From Rouxiella aceris (GTDB lineage Bacteria > Pseudomonadota > Gammaproteobacteria > Enterobacterales > Enterobacteriaceae): a stretch of 64,000 bases of DNA. Below, piece after piece: positions 22,037 through 28,635 of the stretch (the stretch's first letter is position 1; each line of letters opens with the position of its first letter). Made by a program: the position numbers and the translations under genes. The stretch is from assembly GCF_012933545.1 (NCBI RefSeq), contig NZ_JAADJU010000003.1, forward strand, positions 186,001-250,000, written 5' to 3'. The notes under the pieces were generated by a model. The model did no database searches, was not told the origin of the DNA, and was given only the letters and a program-made list of their open reading frames with translations.

Positions 22037-22070
22037 TCACCCCTCAGCCAGCCGGATGATCAACGCGCCT
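22037..22070 (-). pseudogene. SymE C-terminal tail remnant
   Basis: On the minus strand the last codons read ALIIRLAEG followed by TGA at 22037-22039. This matches the normal C-terminus of SymE-like proteins and the tail of the remnant at 27071. The remnant breaks off directly at the start of the TNT fragment. Confidence 0.5.
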
Positions 22071-22072
22071 TG

Positions 22073-22249
22073 CCTGACTCAAGTTTGAAATCACCATATC
22101 GGCAGTATGAGGTTTTAAGGCCGATCCCAGATGTAACCTCTGGAAGCGCAGCTCCTTGGTTTGGAAAACCGGGCATGGGGACTCAGTATCAATTGCCGAT
22201 GAGTATTGATGAATTGGTGAAGGAAGGCTTCATTAAGCCAATAAAGTAA
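22073..22249 (+). pseudogene. Orphan CdiA tip 5: C-terminal fragment of a TNT-type NAD-glycohydrolase toxin
   Basis: The frame reads YRQYEVLRPIPDV, then GSAAPWFGKPGMGTQYQLP and ends SIDELVKEGFIKPIK. This is the C-terminal third of the TNT domain (tuberculosis necrotizing toxin family, NAD(P)+ glycohydrolases), whose hallmark is the APWFGxPGxGxQYxLP segment. The N-terminal part is gone: upstream sequence is SymE tail. No VENN precedes it. A related, longer but nonsense-mutated TNT copy is at 27.2-27.6 kb. Confidence 0.78.
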
Positions 22250-22265
22250 GTTGGAGGTGATAGTA

Positions 22266-22344
22266 GTGAAACTTGAATAATTAGCAGATTATTTTTTCAA
22301 GTACGCAAGAGAGCAGGGAAATCCATATGATAGATTCCCTTTGG
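22266..22344 (+). pseudogene. Immunity gene remnant for the TNT fragment, cut by IS3 element
   Basis: GTG at 22266, then KLE, an in-frame TAA, then LADYFFKYAREQGNPYDRFP up to the IS boundary at 22345. Position directly after the TNT stop suggests an immunity gene. It is interrupted by a nonsense codon and truncated by the insertion sequence; the rest is not found on the other side. Confidence 0.5.
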
Positions 22345-22361
22345 TGTAGTCCCTCCCGTTT

Positions 22362-23180
22362 TTAGTACCACCGCCAATGAGGATCTCCGGCCAGTTTTTG
22401 CCTCGCATAGATAACGGGTGGCATATCACCCAGTGAGCTATGCGGACGTTCTTCGTTATATTCTGCGCGCCAGTCTTCTGTTAGCACACGGACTTCTGAC
22501 AGTGTTCTGAACAGATACATATCGAGTATTTCTGTTCGTAACGTTTTGTTAAATAGCTCAATAAATCCGTTTTGCATTGGCCTGCCTGGCTGAATAAAAT
22601 CGAGTATCACGCCGTGCAACTCTGCCCATTCGGCTAAAGCAGTGGCTGTAAGTTCTGGCCCGTTATCGCTGCGTATAAATGTCGGATAGCCTCTTTCAGC
22701 ACTTAACCGCTCCAGGATGCGTACAACGCGATGAGCCGGTATATTCAAATCAACCTCGATTGCCAGCGCTTCCCGATTACAATCATCGACGACGTTAAAT
22801 AACCTGAATCGCCGCCCGTCGACCAAGGCATCACTCATAAAATCAACTGCCCAACAGTGGTTCATTTTATGCGGAATAACCAACGGCTGTGGATGCCTGT
22901 TAGGTAAGCGTTTTTTTCCTTTACGCCGAAGGTTCAGTTTTAATAATCGGTAGACCCGGTAAACCCGTTTTGCATTCCACAGTAATCCTGCTTGGCGTAA
23001 CTTATTGAACATGAGGCCAAAACCATAAGCCGGATACTGATGCGCCAATTTTTGCAGTGCCTCGACCACGGGCAGATCCCGTGCCGTATTCGGAGAATAA
23101 TGCAACAGGCTTCGACTTATACCGATAATCCGGCACCCGCGTCGTTCGCTGGTCTGATGTTCCGTCATGACGTAACGCAC
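22362..23180 (-). CDS. IS3 transposase OrfB (DDE integrase domain)
   Basis: 272 residues. HTH_21 segment with the HQYPAYGFGLMFNKLR motif, then the rve integrase core: WAVDFMSDALVDGRRFRLFN (first Asp), FIRSDNGPEL (second Asp) and the C-terminal catalytic Glu in MQNGFIELFNKTLRTEILD. Ends with the usual YNEERPHSSLGDMPPVIYA. Complete. Probably produced as an OrfAB fusion by -1 frameshifting rather than from its own start. Confidence 0.93.
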   Translation of the reverse strand: MRYVMTEHQTSERRGCRIIGISRSLLHYSPNTARDLPVVEALQKLAHQYPAYGFGLMFNKLRQAGLLWNAKRVYRVYRLLKLNLRRKGKKRLPNRHPQPLVIPHKMNHCWAVDFMSDALVDGRRFRLFNVVDDCNREALAIEVDLNIPAHRVVRILERLSAERGYPTFIRSDNGPELTATALAEWAELHGVILDFIQPGRPMQNGFIELFNKTLRTEILDMYLFRTLSEVRVLTEDWRAEYNEERPHSSLGDMPPVIYARQKLAGDPHWRWY

Positions 23181-23203
23181 CCACTCACGCTTTTCGGGTA
23201 CCG

Positions 23204-23470
23204 CTAAAGTTTTTTTGAAACAATATCCTTAAGGATTTCATGATCTAAGCTCAAGGAGGCATACATCTGCTTTAATCGGCGGTTTTCCTCTTCCAGCTCT
23301 TTCATTCGTTTGATATCAGAAGACTCCATACCGCCGTATTTAGATTTCCAGTTGTAATAGCTGGCTTCCGACACGCCGTTTTCGCGGCACACATCCTTAA
23401 CATGCCGACCCCCTTCAACTTCTTTTAGAACTAGCAGGATCTGAGTTTCAGTGAAACGCGATTTCTTCAT
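23204..23470 (-). CDS. IS3 OrfA (helix-turn-helix DNA-binding subunit)
   Basis: 88 residues: KKSRFTETQILLVLKEVEGG with helix-turn-helix DVCRENGVSEASYYNWKSKY, then a leucine-zipper-like coiled coil (MKELEEENRRLKQMYASLSL). Typical transposase_8 family. It ends at the A7 slippery sequence used for frameshifting into OrfB. Confidence 0.92.
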   Translation of the reverse strand: MKKSRFTETQILLVLKEVEGGRHVKDVCRENGVSEASYYNWKSKYGGMESSDIKRMKELEEENRRLKQMYASLSLDHEILKDIVSKKL

Positions 23471-23540
23471 GATGAGCCTCCTTTGGTTGTATTTTAACCA
23501 GAGAACACTATCAAGCAGTAAGACTAAATTCAGGGGGGAC

Positions 23541-23621
23541 TACAAATGGACAGCGATTAACAGGGCCATTGAGTATGGTAAGAACAAAGGCGTAACAGTT
23601 AAGGTAACACAGGTGAAATAA
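23541..23621 (+). pseudogene. Orphan CdiA tip 6: last ~26 codons of a toxin
   Basis: Directly after the IS the frame reads YKWTAINRAIEYGKNKGVT, then VKVTQVK, and stops in TAATG, overlapping the next start by one base. The stop-start overlap with an immunity gene shows it is the end of a CdiA toxin. The rest was lost at the IS boundary. Family not identifiable from so little. Confidence 0.55.
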
Positions 23622-24097
23622 TGAAATTTAATAAAAATCAGGACTACTGGGTTAGCTGTTACTGTACTGATAAATTTCTACTTATTGAAACTCAATCAGG
23701 ATTAGGGATGGTCGGATGTGATCCTCTTTTCCCTTCCCATCTTTTACAGCCAAGTGTAGAGAATGGGTGTATTGGCGAAACTATATTAGTAGCATTATCA
23801 AATAGCAGAACATTAACTATGGCGGAATATGGTTCTTTTTTTGACCCTGAAAAAGGTGAAGAACAGTATTCGGCCTGGATAGCTATGTTGATGGAAAAAT
23901 ATGGCTATAAGACCAAAAAAGCTTTGTTCAAAGATATGAAAAAATGTGGCATCCATTGTGTGAATGACGTTATCACTATTTCACCAACACGCCATGAAAA
24001 ACTGGAAGCATGGGGAAGGACGAAAGATGATGGTATTGAAGATGTCATTCTTTCTGTCGATAGTTCCCCTGCCGAAATCGGTGCAGGGTTACGGTAA
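23621..24097 (+). CDS. Contact-dependent inhibition immunity protein (CdiI, possibly DUF1436 type)
   Basis: 158 residues, soluble: [20 protein letters not shown], then [42 protein letters not shown] and [12 protein letters not shown]. The overall pattern resembles the CdiI immunity family described as DUF1436, a tentative assignment from memory. Intact, although its toxin survives only as a tail, so it is an orphan immunity gene. A terminator follows. Confidence 0.65.
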   Translation: MKFNKNQDYWVSCYCTDKFLLIETQSGLGMVGCDPLFPSHLLQPSVENGCIGETILVALSNSRTLTMAEYGSFFDPEKGEEQYSAWIAMLMEKYGYKTKKALFKDMKKCGIHCVNDVITISPTRHEKLEAWGRTKDDGIEDVILSVDSSPAEIGAGLR

Positions 24098-24128
24098 GCA
24101 TTCAGTCGCTGCAAAGGTTAATTAGAAA

Positions 24129-24156
24129 CCCCGCCCACACTTGGCGGGATTTTTTT
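24129..24156 (+). terminator. Rho-independent terminator after cassette 6
   Basis: Stem CCCGCC/GGCGGG (24130-24135 with 24143-24148) and a run of seven Ts. The sequence differs from the GATCCCGGC terminators. Confidence 0.83.
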
Positions 24157-24187
24157 CCTTGTATATCTACACAGCCTGACCGGACAG

Positions 24188-24372
24188 GAAATGTTTTGCG
24201 GCCACCGCCAGTGGGCCGTGCCCCCAAAACCACCCGGTCAGGGCTACACTCCGACACCTCCGCGCGAAAACAAAAATCCCCGGTGCGGGCCGGTGGTGAG
24301 GATAAGGGTGTTATTACTCGGCAAACGTCAGGTCGCCGGGGTAATGCTTGATCCAGTTGGCCGCCGCGTCCC
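24188..24372 (-). pseudogene. SymE-like remnants, two joined pieces
   Basis: Bases 24188-24300 are a decayed copy of 16800-16910: the minus-strand reading shows PDRVVL and RKTFPVRS but a changed middle. Bases 24311-24372 are the 3' end of the second SymE type (DAAANWIKHYPGDLTFAE, stop at 24311). The right edge is fused directly to a toxin fragment at CCGCGTCC. Not functional. Confidence 0.55.
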
Positions 24373-24635
24373 CTGTATTCAAAGGGGCTACTGACGCGAA
24401 TGTTATGACTTATTTCAAACAGCTAACAGGATCAGAAAATATGCCATCTGCTAAGGTTATAGCAGGTAAGGGAACTGTATATTCGGTAAAAATAACAGAA
24501 GGTTCCTCTTCCGGTAGTACTTTGACATTGAGAGATTTTTCAACATCAGTACAACAAACCGGTGCCAAATGGACTATAGATTTAATGACTCCATCAATAA
24601 ACGGTGGAAAACGGGTGGAGGTTAAATTTAAGTAA
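24373..24635 (+). pseudogene. Orphan CdiA tip 7: ~85-residue toxin C-terminus
   Basis: Frame PVFKGATDANVMTYFKQLTG, then VIAGKGTVYSVKITEGSS, TLTLRDFSTSVQQTGAKW and TIDL to a stop at 24633-24635. This GKGxxYSV / LRDFSTSxQQTGxxWTID pattern recurs at the C-terminus of large exoprotein toxins next to DUF596 proteins, but its activity is unknown to me. There is no VENN or entry domain; the left boundary is inside a SymE remnant. The stop overlaps the DUF596 start by one base. Confidence 0.65.
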
Positions 24636-25000
24636 TGGAAAATATTGATAAGATATATTCATCGGTTGTAAATAGCTCCTATGGTCTATCCATGGGGGCT
24701 ATATGGCAGCATATTTGCATCGCTTGTTCTGAGTTCTCAGATGATTATTTATTTAAAAAGAATGTTTTTTTTGATGTTTTGGCACGCTTATTAAATGAAA
24801 ATAAAATCAAACTAGCTGCAAATGGTACATTTTGGTCTGGTACGATTGAGGAGCAATTAGAAATATTACAAACGGCTTGGCCGCAATATCCATCTGATGA
24901 TGAGGATGATGATTTAGATGATTATGGCATGTGGTTTTTAGTTAAGGCCCCTGCTGGAGTGGTGTGGTTAACATCTGATGGGCGGGAGTTATGGACTTAG
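24635..25000 (+). CDS. DUF596-family immunity protein
   Basis: 121 residues. The DUF596 signature is clear: LLNENKIKLAANGTFWSGTI, then EEQLEILQTAWP, an acidic Asp-rich stretch (DDEDDDLDD), WFLVKAPAGVVWLTSDG and a C-terminal LWT. DUF596 proteins typically sit behind polymorphic toxin C-termini. TAATG overlap with the preceding toxin supports a cognate pair. Intact, soluble, acidic. Confidence 0.8.
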   Translation: MENIDKIYSSVVNSSYGLSMGAIWQHICIACSEFSDDYLFKKNVFFDVLARLLNENKIKLAANGTFWSGTIEEQLEILQTAWPQYPSDDEDDDLDDYGMWFLVKAPAGVVWLTSDGRELWT

Positions 25001-25043
25001 TTGCATCCCGGCCCCCGCACCGAGGGGGAGGATAAGGGGGTTA

Positions 25044-25256
25044 TTACTCAGCAAACGTCAGGCCGCCGGGGTAATGCTTGATCCAGTTGGCCGCCGCGTC
25101 CGGGTCAAAGGGTTCAATGCTCAGCCTTTCGAGACAGTGCCACAGTTCGCGGGTGTTCTGGGCGGTGATAACCATGCAGCCGGGCATGACACGTATTTTT
25201 AACAGCATCCTGTCGGTAAACCCGGCTTCGGTAAGCCAGGCACCTTGCAGCGACAC
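25044..25256 (-). CDS. SymE-like protein (second type), N-truncated or GTG start
   Basis: 70 residues: SLQGAWLTEAGFTDRMLLKI, RVMPGCMVITAQNTRELW, then a C-terminal extension ending HYPGGLTFAE. The core fits the SymE-type swapped-hairpin domain. The frame upstream of GTG 25256 stays open (THSQVERYERARFQAV) but hits a stop near 25310, so the normal N-terminal SymE segment is shortened. A nonsense-mutated twin is at 16925-17140. Antisense to the array; expression unknown. Confidence 0.55.
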   Translation of the reverse strand: MSLQGAWLTEAGFTDRMLLKIRVMPGCMVITAQNTRELWHCLERLSIEPFDPDAAANWIKHYPGGLTFAE

Positions 25257-25315
25257 CGCCTGAAAGCGGGCGCGCTCATAGCGTTCGACTTGGGAATGCG
25301 TTGTATTGCCTTATC

Positions 25316-25396
25316 ATCGCAACCCTTGACGGGTTGCGATGGAACCCCAGACCGCCCCCCACAACACCGGATGGCAGCGGCTGCAACCGCTGCCAT
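25316..25396. other. Two perfect inverted repeats beside the SymE-like gene
   Basis: ATCGCAACCC-TTGAC-GGGTTGCGAT (25316-25340, 10-bp perfect stem) and ATGGCAGCGG-CTGCAA-CCGCTGCCAT (25371-25396, 10-bp perfect stem). The second is also the first coding part of tip 8. A decayed version of the region is at 17200-17265. In E. coli the antisense RNA SymR lies at this position relative to symE, so a structured RNA is conceivable, but no promoter is evident. Confidence 0.45.
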
Positions 25397-26731
25397 GGCA
25401 GACAAAGAAGCGGAAATCAGCACCCGACTGTCCACCGCAGGGTTAACGCCCGAACAAATTAGTGCCACGCCGGAATTTAAACAGATTGAGCAGGATTACG
25501 GAATTGGTGGAAAATACTGGACGGCAGGGATTTCCTTTACCAGCGCCTTATCTGGGTTGTTAGGGGGAAATGTTGAGGGCGCGGCTGCGGGCGCAGCGGC
25601 ACCGTATCTGGCCAATCTGGTCAAGCAAATCAGCGGCGGAGACAATGATAATGTCGCATTACGCACGATACTGCACAGTGCCTTAGGGGCATTTCTTGCC
25701 AGAGCGCAGGGAGGTGATGCAGTGTCGGGTGCTGCAGGCGGTGCAACCGCAGTGATCTTTACCCGAATTTTCTACCCGGGTATAAAGACGGAAGCCCTGA
25801 CGGAAGAACAAAAACAGATAATTGATAATCTGGTGGTGATAGCCGGTTCAACAGCAGGTGGACTGGCAAGCGGTAGCCTGTCTGGTGTTGGCAGTGGGGC
25901 GAATACGGCGAAGAATGAGGTTGAGAATAACTCGCTGAGTGCCAGTTAGGCACTGAGTTTTGATAAAGAGCTTTCCAATTGCCGGAAATCCGGTGGTGAC
26001 TGCCAAGCTGTTATCGATAAGTGGAAACAGGTCAGCGACAAGCAAAGCGGCGATACCGATCAGAAACTAAAAGATAATCCACTTGAAGCACAGGTTGTTG
26101 ATAAGGATATCGCTCAGGGTGGTTCGGATATGGCGGCTCGTCCGGGCTGGCTGGGGAATCTTCCCGGTGTGGATGTGATGTCCAGCGAGGAAGCCAAGCT
26201 TACGTTCAGCAGTGGAACGGACAAGATCTGGGGAACATTGATGTAAACAGTCCTGGCTGGACGAAATTTGCAGCGTTTGCATCAGATCCTGAGAATCAGG
26301 CAGCAGTGGCATCGCTGGGAATGTTGGGTAAAGATCTTTTCCTGATAGCAAAAAATAGTTTTGCAACTAAATCCTTATTTAAAGAGATGGCAACTCAGGG
26401 TATTAAATTTACACCAGAAAATGTGGTGGGTGCTGCAAAGGATAATAGTGGAAAGATCATTTTCCTTGAGAAGGGTAATTCTAGTTCAGGGCTACAACAT
26501 ATTGTCTAAGAACATGGAAGTCAATTTGCACAAATAGGTGTATCAGAAGCACGAATTCCTGATGTAGTAATGAAAGCTGTCACAGATGGTAAAATAGTTG
26601 GTTACCAAGGGTCTGGAACTGGTCGGCCAATATATGAAGCGATGATAAATGGTAATAAATACAATATTGCTATTACTGTAGGGAATAACGGGTATATTGT
26701 GGGTGCTAACTTACGAGGTTCAGTAAAGTGA
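25371..26731 (+). pseudogene. Orphan CdiA tip 8 with a different pre-toxin domain, three lesions
   Basis: Begins with a pre-toxin domain unlike that of cdiA here (TPEFKQIEQDYGIGGKYWTA, GNVEGAAAGAAAPYLANLVK, RIFYPGIKTEALTEEQK), then VENN at about 25919-25930. An in-frame TAG at 25947 follows NSLSAS; the entry region ALSFDKELSNCRKSGGDC continues; a frameshift near 26205 (QWNGQDLGNIDVNSPGW resumes in another frame); and a TAA at 26507 sits inside the toxin core (SSGLQHIV-stop-EHGSQF). The toxin ends IAITVGNNGYIVGANLRG. The QHI..EH pattern suggests a small nuclease domain, unproven. Dead copy from a second CdiA lineage. Confidence 0.75.
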
Positions 26732-27024
26732 AAAAAATAAAATTGATGGCTGACTACCATTGTCATCCATTGTGGGGGACAACTCTGGAAGATTTTGGAG
26801 ATATATCTCCTGAAGAACTACCGATATCATCGGAGTTGAAATACAGTCTCAGAGAATGGGCTGAACGATACGATGCCATACTTAATATGGATGATCCGGC
26901 GTCATCTGGTTTTAAAAGTAAAGAGGAAGAAAAACGATTTATTGATGATGGTTATAAGTTGACTTATCTTCTTCAAGAAGAACTTGGAGATAACTATATT
27001 GTTATTTACCACTCTGAGTATTAA
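26728..27024 (+). CDS. Immunity protein for tip 8
   Basis: 98 residues from GTG 26728, overlapping the toxin stop (GTGA). Soluble and acidic: MADYHCHPLWGTTLEDFGDI, ELKYSLREWAERYDAI, DDPASSGFKSKEEEKRFIDD. Intact even though its toxin carries three lesions, as expected if immunity is still selected (inference). No named family that I can state safely. Followed by a terminator. Confidence 0.75.
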   Translation: MKKIKLMADYHCHPLWGTTLEDFGDISPEELPISSELKYSLREWAERYDAILNMDDPASSGFKSKEEEKRFIDDGYKLTYLLQEELGDNYIVIYHSEY

Positions 27025-27026
27025 TT

Positions 27027-27052
27027 AATCCCGGCCAATGAGCCGGGATTTT
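27027..27052 (+). terminator. Rho-independent terminator after cassette 8
   Basis: Stem AATCCCGGC/GCCGGGATT (27027-27035 with 27042-27050), loop CAATGA, short T-run. Same GATCCCGGC-type family as the others in the array. Confidence 0.8.
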
Positions 27053-27070
27053 ACTTTATAACTCAGCCAG

Positions 27071-27190
27071 TTAAACTTCATTCGCCAGGCGGATGATCAA
27101 CTGTCCTGGCCGGTGATCACTTCGATCTTCTGCCCGGTCGTAAAGCCCAGCGCCTCCAGCCAGCGGCCCTTGATGGTGAGCTGGGGAAGT
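27071..27190 (-). pseudogene. SymE-like remnant, frameshifted
   Basis: Minus strand from 27190: LPQLTIKGRWLEALGFTTGQ, then KIEVIT; a single frameshift near 27105 is needed before LIIRLANEV and TAA at 27071. This is the first SymE type (LKGRWLExLGF), closest to the copy at 16653. The 5' part is missing because the sequence joins a TNT cassette at 27190. Confidence 0.65.
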
Positions 27191-27192
27191 GG

Positions 27193-27639
27193 GTTCGGCT
27201 GGCCCCTGTTAGGCCTGTATCCGACTCAGTGATGTGGCTTAATGATCTTGGACACGTATCAAGGCCAATATTGCGGAAAGTCAGCAGATGCGGGAGTCGT
27301 CTAATTTTGGGCAGTATAGTAAAAGTTCAGGAAACGCTGAGAATCTGGCCGCCGAACCATGGGGCGTATGGACCGGTTGAGAAAGTAACATTGCCTACTG
27401 GAGAAATCGTTGATAGACACGGCTATTCTGGAGGAAGTTTTGTATCGACTGTTGGTGTGCCATCCTATGAAACTACAAGACCTTATTTTTAATATGAGAT
27501 CATTAAGCCTATTCCTGATGTTCCTAAATCTAAGATTTCGCCATGATTCGGGCAAAAAGGGACTGGAGTTCAGTATGAATTGCCGAAATCAGTTCAATGG
27601 TACTTGGATAATGACTATATGAAAAAGGGAGATAAATGA
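27193..27639 (+). pseudogene. Orphan CdiA tip 9: TNT-domain toxin with two in-frame stops
   Basis: From about 27336 the frame reads RIWPPNHGAYGPVEKVTLPT, then GEIVDRHGYSGGSFVSTVG, with a TAA at 27490; YEIIKPIPDV follows, then a TGA at 27544 exactly where the conserved Trp of APWFG belongs; then FGQKGTGVQYELPKSVQWYL to TGA at 27637. The substrate-binding Arg-His region and QYELP are all recognisable as TNT (NAD+ glycohydrolase). Upstream (NFGQYSKSSGNAENL at about 27297) lies in another frame, so a frameshift is likely too. Both stops are single-base changes. Confidence 0.82.
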
Positions 27640-27854
27640 CTCGTGATGAACTGATTACTCAATTATCTCTATTAGAGGTTAATGAGAATAGCTACTCATT
27701 AGATGGATTAAGGAGTAGCGATTGTACCTGTGTCGTGCAAAGAGACGAACAATGGGACGTGTGTTATGTAGAAAGAGACTCTCCTTATACGATTGCTACA
27801 TCGTCTTCTAAAGAAGAAGCCTATCAGTTTGTTTTTGAACAATTTAAAAAATAG
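27636..27854 (+). CDS. Immunity protein for the TNT-type tip
   Basis: 72 residues, overlapping the TNT stop (ATGA). Small, acidic and soluble: TRDELITQLSLLEVNENSYS, DCTCVVQRDEQWDVCYVERD, then SSKEEAYQFVFEQF. The position behind a TNT domain, the size and the acidity suit a TNT-neutralising immunity protein (inference). Intact while its toxin is dead. Not evidently related to the remnant at 22266. Confidence 0.7.
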   Translation: MTRDELITQLSLLEVNENSYSLDGLRSSDCTCVVQRDEQWDVCYVERDSPYTIATSSSKEEAYQFVFEQFKK

Positions 27855-27873
27855 TTATCGTGAAATAAAGCTA

Positions 27874-27905
27874 ATCCCGGCCTCGCGCCGGGATCGTCAT
27901 TTTTT
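27874..27905 (+). terminator. Rho-independent terminator closing the CDI array
   Basis: Stem ATCCCGGC/GCCGGGAT (27874-27881 with 27887-27894), then a T-run at 27900-27905. Last of the repeated GATCCCGGC-type terminators. Confidence 0.82.
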
Positions 27906-27945
27906 CCGGCGGTAAATGTCAAGGTAGTTGGCACCCCTGGTTAAT

Positions 27946-28310
27946 TTAAACGGCCTGTTTTGTCCGCTCCGGATTCAGTGTTACCGGGCCTTTCGGCTGC
28001 CAGTTTCTCGTTCTCCCTGACCACCGCTCAGGATGGGCTTTCTGCGCCGTCCGGTACAAGTCATCACGCTGCTTCAGCAGGGCATTATCTTCTCCTCGGT
28101 GCCGCTGCCCCGCCATCTCCACGCGCAAAGTTAAAACGTAGCATCTGCGTTTCTTCATCGGTCCATAAGCCACTTGCCTTTCTGCCAAACCCCAGCAAAT
28201 GCATTCCGCTAAGTACCGCAGCCTCTGTCCTGCATAGGTTGCGGGCAACACTGGTTACATCATCACTAAGATAATGTTTCTCGACATAGCGTGTTTCTCA
28301 CAGCGTCCAT
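27946..28310 (-). pseudogene. Possible mobile-element protein remnant
   Basis: The minus strand shows two overlapping partial frames. One ends in LLKQRDDLYRTAQKAHPERW and SGRTRNWQPKGPVTLNPE, which looks like the end of a transposase; another reads SVARNLCRTEAAVLSGMHLL before it breaks. Neither is complete. The family is a guess from the HPERWSGRTRNW pattern. It marks the boundary between the CDI array and the T6SS cluster. Confidence 0.35.
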
Positions 28311-28635
28311 GCAGATCGCCGGTTGGCGCATTTGAGCTTCATAAAGTCAGATGTCGTTAACAGTTAGCCAGATTGAATTATTGATATGCGCAAATGTATC
28401 TCTTGTAATGAATGGCTCAAAAAATCAATTCTAATTTTAGGACTAATCCCAACCTCTTTTGCAATTCATCTCAATAACTTAACTCAAACTATAGGAAAAT
28501 TAGTATATAAAACAACTAGAAAGATATAAATCGCTTCGTTGCTTTAGTGGTGTGACCTGCTATATATTTGCGCGGTAACACAGAGGAAAAGTGTGCCTAC
28601 GCGTGCTGTTCGCACCATCTTTACAAGGAGTAAGT
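28311..28635. promoter_or_regulatory. Leader region upstream of the T6SS operon
   Basis: About 320 bases that must hold the tssB promoter. A short frame at 28386-28529 (47 codons, MRKCISCNEWLKKSILILGL) has a CxxC and one hydrophobic helix but no ribosome site, so I do not call it a gene. The clear Shine-Dalgarno sequence AAGGAG at 28625-28630 fixes the tssB start at 28636. No -12/-24 sigma-54 signal or operator that I can defend. Confidence 0.4.

Larger units (their letters stand above)
22345..23544 (-). mobile_element. IS3-family insertion sequence (IS407-like group), 1200 bp, complete
   Basis: Imperfect terminal inverted repeats begin TGTAGTCCC at 22345 and end GGGACTACA at 23544. It holds two minus-strand ORFs, orfA and orfB, with an A7 slippery run at the end of orfA (TCAAAAAAACT on the minus strand) that allows -1 frameshifting into the orfB frame. 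Size and layout are normal for IS407-type elements. The flanks (TTGG left, AATG right) are not a target duplication, which suggests a deletion or rearrangement beside the element after insertion. Confidence 0.9.

Noticed and set aside
27544-27546. In-frame TGA in the TNT motif as possible selenocysteine or readthrough
   Set aside because: It replaces an invariant Trp by a single G-to-A change, a second stop (TAA) lies 54 bases upstream, and no selenocysteine insertion hairpin is evident. Plain nonsense decay is simpler.
28386-28529. 47-codon frame with a CxxC motif and hydrophobic stretch
   Set aside because: No ribosome binding site, no relative recognised, low-complexity AT-rich setting; mentioned only in the gap entry.
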